From NCBI GenBank assembly GCA_945910005.1, contig OX246749.1, positions 30,232,476-30,296,475 of the forward strand: a stretch of 64,000 bases of DNA, written 5' to 3'. Positions 58,193-64,000 of this stretch are shown one piece after another. Numbering within the stretch: position 1 is the first letter of the stretch; the number at the start of each line of letters is the position of its first letter. The DNA is from Isoperla grammatica. Lineage: Eukaryota > Arthropoda > Insecta > Plecoptera > Perlodidae. The notes under the pieces are model-generated. The model saw only the letters and a list, made by a program, of their open reading frames with translations. It searched no databases and was not told the DNA's origin. The translations under genes and the position numbers were made by a program.

Positions 58193-58241
58193 CTATATAT
58201 ACACGCTGGGCTGGCGGTCCAACATCCACTACCTTCTCAGT
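58193..58241 (+). promoter_or_regulatory. Core promoter of Ig gene 2
   Basis: CTATATATAC (58193-58202) is a good TATA box. A start site would be expected near 58225-58235, and TCAGT (58237-58241) resembles an invertebrate initiator. The first ATG with a signal peptide follows at 58285, leaving a 5' UTR of about 50-60 bases. Inferred from position and motif only. Confidence 0.55.
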
Positions 58242-58284
58242 CTGCACTCTGATCTTATCTGAATAGTTTTGTACTAGTTTTGAA

Positions 58285-58339
58285 ATGTCCATCTACGTTT
58301 TTCTGACTTTGGTGGGCTTCGCCTGGTTGCTGATTGGCC
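58285..58339 (+). CDS. Ig gene 2, first exon: signal peptide
   Basis: ATG (58285) opens MSIYVFLTLVGFAWLLIG, a hydrophobic 18-residue leader, then a phase-1 donor GGC C|GTAAGT at 58340. The phase fits the phase-1 acceptors of all Ig exons in the window, so this is very likely exon 1 of gene 2. The leader would direct the product into the secretory pathway. It lies 1.25 kb upstream of the segmental-duplication copy. The corresponding exon of gene 1 should lie just outside the left edge of the window. Too short to be called on length alone; the call rests on promoter, leader and splice phase together. Confidence 0.75.
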
Positions 58340-58752
58340 GTAAGTAAAACAACCATATTATTATATATATGTAGCAATAGAAACATATATGAAATGTATT
58401 TTTTGTAACTTTTCGTGAAATGTGAAATATTTATGTACATTACATACACATATGTTGTCACACAATTGTCAATTGTTATAAGATCATAATCCTATGCCCG
58501 CATTGGAGTCCCCTGACTTTGAAAGATCGTAAACAAATAAATGTTGAACCTCGAGAGAACCCAATGACGTCATTAGATGTAAAGTTCTTACCAACCTATG
58601 TAAAAAACCACTACAATAGTTTTTGTATGATTGTCACTGAACTGGTTTATTTATATACCGCAACCTAATTAATAATAGCACGCTTTTGCAATTCTCAGAT
58701 CTTTCGAATTTATCAACCACAATACACTCGCGATACCAGAATATGGACGGTC

Positions 58753-58885
58753 CGTATTCATAGTCGTCCCCTTCCCTTAGGGGCGCCCGTTGTTGCTACG
58801 TACGTGTTTTCTATGTGGGAAGTAACATGCATGAAACTGATACCTGGCAACAACGGGCGCCCCCAGAGGTAGGGACGACTATGAG
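58753..58885. repeat. Foldback element of about 130 bp
   Basis: ATTCATAGTCGTCCCC and GGGGCGCCCGTTGTTGC in the left arm pair with GCAACAACGGGCGCCCCC and GGGACGACTATGAGT in the right, around a loop of about 50 bp. Confidence 0.85.
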
Positions 58886-59084
58886 TACGATTTTTATTTA
58901 TTTACAGGAATATTTCGGCATTTTGAAAATACAATATTCGTTTATTTATTATTTGTTAGTTGATTTACCAATTATTAAATTGCATGTAAATTAGCAATAA
59001 TTATTATAATTTGATTTTCACAATGGCCTGATGTCACTGTAAATAACAAATTTTTATCCTGGTACCTCGAGTGTTACTGAGGTT

Positions 59085-59280
59085 GATAAATTCAAAATGT
59101 CTGGGAATACATATTTAGATACATACTCTTTATTTGTACCTAGAAGATATAAAACCAGGGGCAGCAACATGTTGACTATATAGCTCCTAAAATATATAAC
59201 AAACTTCTATCAGACAAAAGTATTGAGATCCCTTTTAAGATTCAAGTTTGAAGTCAAAAATTGGCTAAGAATATGCGGTG
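59085..59280 (+). pseudogene. Possible degraded LINE ORF2 C-terminus
   Basis: With two frameshifts the sequence reads YKTRG, HVDYIAPKIYNKLLSDK, then FEVKNWL. This is the pattern of many LINE and LINE-derived C-termini (an 'APKIYN-L' block followed by 'FK--VK-WL'). It is short and decayed. Confidence 0.35.
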
Positions 59281-59591
59281 TCCGGTGGTTAATGCCGTTA
59301 TTATGGCGGCTCAAACATTTATTTTAATACTTTTTTAATATCTCATAACCGACGGTGTAAATACACATTTTGGTAAGTTTAAAAAAAAATGATAATTTAT
59401 TGTGTAAGCAATAATAAAATGGTCAATTGTTATAAAGTTTACTGTTTCAATGACTACTACGAAATAATAACGTTACAACATATATAATTATTTTGTGTAC
59501 AAAATATTGCCTTATTGAATTGTGTTTATCCACTCTACTTTAGCAATGCAATTCTTTGTAAAATAGGCGTAATATGATCTTTTATTAATTA

Positions 59592-60135
59592 CTTAGAAAA
59601 AACGCTGATATTAAAAAATATAGAAAGTTTTTTGGTGATGATAAACTTGAAATGAAAAATATATTATGTTTATATCAAGTGATTTATCCAGTAGCAGAAA
59701 AACACCGGTTTGAGTGGTAAATGCCCTGGTATAATAAATGGTTCATGTCATACTTAATTGGTTGCGTTACTTCCCATAAGCACAATGCTTTCACCCGCGC
59801 TCTCCCTAGCGGCAGCGAAGACAACTTCTAGCAGCAGCTCCCGAAGATATCGGCACACCCTCCCCCCTCGCCCCCCTCACCAACACGTTGCCTCACAACC
59901 CTCTTATCTTTTATTGTTATGAACGTCGAACTAAGCTTATTTCTTTATCTTACCTACATCACTTATATTATAAGCAGCCCACAGTGGCTCTCTTGCTGCC
60001 TTGGTAAACTTTGAGCCCATGCATTCGCCAGGTTCGAGTCCTGTTTAGTCATGGATTCCGTATGGAGTGGTTTTTATCTTCATGATTTCACCACTCACTA
60101 TCTCGATAATCATCGTTGCCAAAATATGGATTACG
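59592..60135 (+). repeat. Segmental duplication, distal copy (intron 1 of Ig gene 2)
   Basis: Matches 1-540. The match ends at the assembly gap (GATTACG|N), so its true extent is unknown. Confidence 0.85.
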
Positions 60136-60335
60136 NNNNNNNNNNNNNNNNNNNNNNNNNNNNNNNNNNNNNNNNNNNNNNNNNNNNNNNNNNNNNNNNN
60201 NNNNNNNNNNNNNNNNNNNNNNNNNNNNNNNNNNNNNNNNNNNNNNNNNNNNNNNNNNNNNNNNNNNNNNNNNNNNNNNNNNNNNNNNNNNNNNNNNNNN
60301 NNNNNNNNNNNNNNNNNNNNNNNNNNNNNNNNNNN
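60136..60335. other. Assembly gap (200 N)
   Basis: Exactly 200 N bases, probably a placeholder of unknown true length. In gene 1, the sequence matching the left edge (540) and the right edge (14288) is 13.7 kb apart and includes exon A. Gene 2's exon A, if present, is hidden here. Confidence 0.98.
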
Positions 60336-60404
60336 ACTGAGTTGGTATAGACTATAACACAAACATCACTATAGGAGTGTTGTATGTCTGCTCCCTGGTT
60401 ACAG

Positions 60405-60725
60405 CCTATGGTGCCATCTCTCACACCCTGACACCGAGGGAGGCCGTCGTTCTCCAGGGCGGGGAGGCGAGGTTCGCGTTGAAGATGCAGGGACCGTTGA
60501 GCCGTTGCCGCTTCTACCCGCCAGGCAAGGATCTTCACTTCGACCAGGGATCCGAGTCTGCACACAGCGCCGGCCGGCATCGCTACCTGGGGGCTGGACT
60601 GCAGAGCGGCGAGTGCGGTCTGGCTGTGAGCAACGTCAGCGAGGAGGACAACGGGCCGGTCAGGGGTTACATCAGCGCGTCCGGGGACAAGGATGCATTC
60701 AGATACATGACTCTCATTGTAGCAA
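60405..60725 (+). CDS. Ig gene 2, Ig-like exon B
   Basis: 321-bp exon, phase 1-1, acceptor CTGGTTACAG|CC and donor GCAA|GTAGGT, the same as exon B of gene 1. The 107-residue product differs from gene 1 at scattered positions (for example SRCRFY for DRCRFY, RGYISASGDKD for RGWISAPGNKL). The two accessory cysteines are kept and the canonical Ig pair is again absent. Many of the differences change the amino acid and cluster in the loop regions (HFDQGSESAHSAGRHR and SGDKDAF), which would fit a variable recognition surface. The intron on the right carries the same 147-bp array as gene 1. Whether the gene is intact depends on the gap and on sequence beyond the window. Confidence 0.82.
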
Positions 60726-60949
60726 GTAGGTTTACCAACAAGACTATCACTTTGTCACGGTTCAGTCAATAAATGGTCAAGACTCATGGCAGCTACAAAA
60801 ACCTGTTTTAGAAATTACTTTCCCTTATTGTATGGTTCAATAAATAACACTTTAAATTTAAATTTAATAATACTATACTTGAATACAGTTTTGTGATGTA
60901 TTGAATATTATTGACCTGGATATCAACTCCGATGTCAGAACCTATCTAT

Positions 60950-61600
60950 CTTCAATGCACATGTGAGTTATGTTATGGCGTCCATTGTTGTATTGGGGCC
61001 TATCACAGATTGTGACTAGTTGTAGCTAGACCCCCACTGTGAGGTGTCTCTAGAACGGTAATCATACGTCTAAATCGATTGAAACCATTTCCGACCTCCG
61101 TTTTGAAACATTGACTGAGATATGGGCCCTTTTGTTGAATTAGGGCCTAACTCACATTGTAACTAGTTTTATCTAGACCCCTACTGTGAGATGTTTTTAG
61201 AGCGGTAATCATATATCTAAATCGATAAAACAATTTGCGAAGGTCTATCTGTATAACTGACTGATGTATAGGCCCTTTTAATGTATAAAACACTAACCTA
61301 CATTGTGACAAGTAGTGGCAAGACCCTTACTGTAAGGTAATAATAGTATGGTACTCGTTAGTCCAAATCAATTGAAACCAATTTTTGACCGTCTATCTGA
61401 AAAAACTGACTGAGATATGGGCCCTTTTCTTGTATTATTCCTAACACACATTGTGACTAGTTGTAGGAAGACCCCCACTGTGAGCCGTGTTTAAAATCGT
61501 AATCACACGTCTTAATCGATTGAAACCCTTTCCGACCTTCAATCTGTATAACTAGCTGAGATTTGGGCACTTATGTTGCATTAAGGCCTTACACGTATTG
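60950..61600. repeat. About 147-bp intronic satellite of gene 2, four to five units
   Basis: Same family as 14950-16330, anchored by ATTGTGACTAG and GACTGAGATATGGGCCCTTT. It is shorter and more diverged than in gene 1 (five units or fewer against nine). Confidence 0.9.
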
Positions 61601-61604
61601 TAAA

Positions 61605-62705
61605 TAGCGAAAGACCCACCCTGAGTGTTGCCTACACGGCCACCTGTGAGCTGCACGAGGCAAGATGATTGTATGTCTCAGTGTTGCTATGTCATGCTTC
61701 AGGCCCCCCCCCCCAGCGCACCAACCCTGAGTGTTGCCTACACGGCCACCTGTGAGCTGCACGAGGCAAGATGATTGTATGTCTCAGTGTTGCTATGTCA
61801 TGCTTCAGGCCCCCCCCCCCCCCCCAGCGCACCAACCATGAGTGTTGCCTTCACGGCCACCTGTGAGCTGCACGAGGCTAGATGATTGTATGTCGCAGTG
61901 TTGCTATGTCATGCTTCAGGCCCCCCCCCCCCAGCGCACCAACCATTAGTGTTGTCTACACGGCCACCTGTGAGCTGCACGAGGCTAGATGATTGTATGT
62001 CTCAGTGTTGCTATGTCATGCTTCAGGCCCCCCCCAGCGCACCAAAACTGAGTGTTGTCTACACGGCCACCTGTGAGCTGCACGAGGCTAGATGATTGTA
62101 TGTCTCAGTGTTGCTATGTCATGCTTCAGGCCCTCCCAGCACAACAACCCTGAGTGTTGTCCACACAGCCACCTGTGAGATTCACGAGGCAAGATGATTG
62201 TATGTCTCAGTGATGCTATGTCAAGCTTCAGGTCCCCCCAGCGCACCAACCCTGAGTGTTGTCTACACGGCTGCCTGTGAGCTGCACGAGGCTAGATGAT
62301 TGTATGTGGCAGTATTGCTATGTCATGCTTAAGGTCCCCCCAGCACACAAACCCTGAGTGTTGTCTACACGGCCACCTGTGAGCTGCACGAGGCTAGGTG
62401 ATTGTATGTCTCATTGTTGCTATATTATGCTTCATCCCCCCAGCACTCCAACCCTGAGTGTTGTCTACACGGCCACCTGTGAGCTGCACGAGGCTAGATG
62501 ATTGTATGTCTCAGTGTTGCTATATTATGCTTCAGGTCCCCCCAGCGCACCAACCCTGAATGTTGTCTACACGGCCACCTGTGAGCTGCACGAGGCTAGA
62601 TGATTGTATGTCTCAGTGTTGCTATATTATGCTTCAGGTCCCCCCAGCGCACCAACCCTGAATGTTGTCTACACGGCCACCTGTGAGCTGCACGAGGCTA
62701 GATGA
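61605..62705 (+). pseudogene. Array of truncated Ig exon C 5' fragments (102-111-bp units, about ten)
   Basis: Acceptors ATGCTTCAG are followed by exon C-like starts at 61703, 61809, 61920, 62027, 62130, 62232, 62536 and 62638. Two more units at about 62334 and 62435 have mutated AG (AAG, CAT). A partial unit begins the array. Each reads SAPTLSVVYTATCELHEAR and then TGA. Length differences come mostly from the C run after the acceptor (7-15 C). No complete exon C is present before the copia insertion at 62706. The same fragment exists 1-2 times in gene 1, so the array expanded in gene 2. Confidence 0.88.
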
Positions 62706-63113
62706 TGTTGGAATTTAAAGTGTCCGCCGTTACATTCAGTGTTTTTTTTATGTTTACGAGATAATGTTGGTAATATCCACCATCTTGTAATATGTGTAAG
62801 TTGATATTTCCGTTCTGTAATTTTGTGCTGCGATCTGACGGAATAAACTAGTTGTGTGACTTCCCACCAAGGTGACAGACGTCATTATTTTCCCTTTCTC
62901 CCATGAGTTGAATTCAAACGTTTTTACTAACAGATTATGAGACTTAAGCTGCTGTATATCAACTCATGAGATAGGGTAAATATTAGTCAACGAAGAAGAA
63001 GTGAAAATACTGTGTATGTACGTGAGGTAAGAAGTGAAAACCACCCAACCCTTAGGCCGAGACCTAGACCTCGACCTTGGTCCGCGTCATCAGTCTAGAT
63101 TGTTCGTTTCGAC

Positions 63114-63218
63114 ATGGTGGAAGAGAAGAAGATTATTCCAAGGTTGAACACGGATAATTATGAAGTTTGGGCTGTACGGATTGAAGTGATACAAAATCTG
63201 TCACAGGATATGTCATAA
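63114..63218 (+). pseudogene. copia gag N-terminal fragment
   Basis: ATG opens MVEEKKIIPRLNTDNYEVW and [12 protein letters not shown], matching the usual copia gag start ('L-x-x-DNY-x-W'). It then runs across the deletion junction near 63206 and stops at TAA (63216-63218). Confidence 0.75.
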
Positions 63219-63619
63219 CTCTTGGGGGTGGAGCAGTATCATGGAAAAGCAGGAAGCAGAAGTGTGTAGCTACCTCAACCACACATGCTGAATATATTGC
63301 CCTCTATGAGTGTTTAAGTGAATAACAATGGATACGGTCATTCTTGCATGAATTAAACCAAGGTAATATTATTCCAAGGAAGTGTAATATTCTTTGTGAC
63401 AATCAAGGTGCATTTTTTATTGCAAATAATGATATGGTTAGAGAGACAAGCAAGCATTTTGTAGTAAAATACAACTATGTACGTGACATAGTTAAAGAAG
63501 GAGAGATATTTTTGAAATATGTACCATCAAGTGAAAATCTTGCTGATCTCTTCACAAAAAGCCTATCGGGACCAAAGACAAAACTGTTTGTCAAAGGTAT
63601 TGGTATCATAGACATGTAA
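63206..63619 (+). pseudogene. copia RNase H C-terminal fragment
   Basis: In the other frame from the junction: [29 protein letters not shown], then an in-frame TAA (63323-63325), then CDNQGAFFIANND, SKHFVVKYNYVRD, KYVPSSENLADLFTKSL and the stop after IGIIDM. These are the RNase H motifs of copia polyproteins, including the AEY and DNQ blocks. The internal deletion and the stop make it non-functional. Confidence 0.88.
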
Positions 63620-64000
63620 AATGTAGTAGCCCTACCATATGTAAGTGTAACCATTGATTATTTTTGTGTAGCCTAGCCATGATTAATTTTTTTTATATCA
63701 AGTATGTAGAATAACTAAGATATAATTTCATGTTATTAAATAAGAAGCATTATAAGAAGGTTATGTTATTATTAAATTAGAAGCATTAAGAAGGTTATGC
63801 TAACTAAGCAAGAAGTAAAAAGTAAAATAACCTCTGAATGAGGGGAGGTGTTGGAATTTAAAGTGTCCGCCGTTACATTCAGTGGTACTTTTATGTTTAC
63901 GAGATAATGTTGGTAATGTCCGCCATCTTGTAATATGTGTAAGTTGATATTTCCGTTCTGTAATTTTGTGCTGCGATCTGACGGAATAAACTAGTTGTGT

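Larger units (their letters stand above)
58340..59590. other. Intron 1 of Ig gene 2, proximal part
   Basis: It contains a hairpin at 58753-58885 and a probable LINE tail at 59085-59280 (listed separately). Otherwise it is AT-rich with no exon signal. Confidence 0.5.
62706..64000 (+). mobile_element. Ty1/copia-type LTR retrotransposon, internally deleted, cut by window end
   Basis: Direct repeats starting TGTTGGAATTTAAAGTGTCC occur at 62706 (5' LTR, about 227 bp, ending CTAACA near 62932) and at 63849 (3' LTR, 152 bp visible). They differ at about five of 152 positions. A polypurine tract GAGGGGAGG abuts the 3' LTR. Only gag N-terminal codons and the RNase H end remain, so protease, integrase and most of RT are deleted. 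It inserted into the exon C fragment array of gene 2. Confidence 0.92.

Noticed and set aside
63344..63619. Separate 91-residue host protein
   Set aside because: It is the RNase H end of the copia element; the frame continues upstream across a stop into the same domain.

Overview
This is eukaryotic nuclear DNA from an animal genome. Genes are spliced with GT-AG introns, transposon families are typically metazoan, there are very long microsatellites, and there is one 200-N assembly gap (60136-60335). The only host gene family I can support encodes secreted immunoglobulin-domain proteins ending in a coiled coil. Together with a Tx1/L1-like LINE, hAT-type and Harbinger-type elements and extreme minisatellite content, this suggests a lophotrochozoan, most plausibly a marine gastropod mollusc. 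The organism call is an inference.

Host genes. Two tandem + strand paralogues flank the window. Gene 1 has its signal exon upstream of base 1. It shows Ig exon A (12689-13048), Ig exon B (14360-14680), Ig exon C (16524-16838) and a terminal coiled-coil exon with stop (17649-18199), all joined by phase-1 introns. Gene 2 shows a TATA box (58193), a signal-peptide exon (58285-58339) and Ig exon B (60405-60725), followed by an array of truncated exon C fragments (61605-62705) cut off by a copia-type LTR element at 62706. Bases 1-540 duplicate 59592-60135, so the window begins inside intron 1 of gene 1. The most unusual structure is a tandem array of 5' exon fragments, each with its own splice acceptor and a stop codon, directly upstream of exon A and of exon C.

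Intergenic and intronic DNA. 0.5-12 kb is intron 1 of gene 1, with a 24 x 73-bp minisatellite, foldback elements and a 6 x 147-bp array. 18.5-23.7 kb holds inverted tRNA-like SINE pieces and a foldback. 23.8-26.0 kb is a dead LINE. 26.3-36.4 kb is a 23-bp satellite in three blocks; the first two were one block split by a 5.57-kb insertion, and the third is inverted. 37.6-38.2 kb is a hAT-type MITE. 38.6-46.5 kb carries three more minisatellites (114, 65 and 89 bp). 47.6-53.9 kb is a full-length LINE with intact ORF1 and ORF2 on the minus strand, embedded in TG/ATT microsatellites. 54.9-55.5 kb is a CATA tract, and 56.0-57.1 kb a second hAT-type MITE. A 155-bp array then leads directly into the gene 2 promoter.

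Function. The Ig genes probably make secreted, multimerising recognition proteins. They resemble the Ig plus coiled-coil part of molluscan FREP/VIgL proteins but have no fibrinogen or lectin domain in view. Everything else is mobile or satellite DNA. No operons, CRISPR arrays or functional tRNA/rRNA genes were seen.
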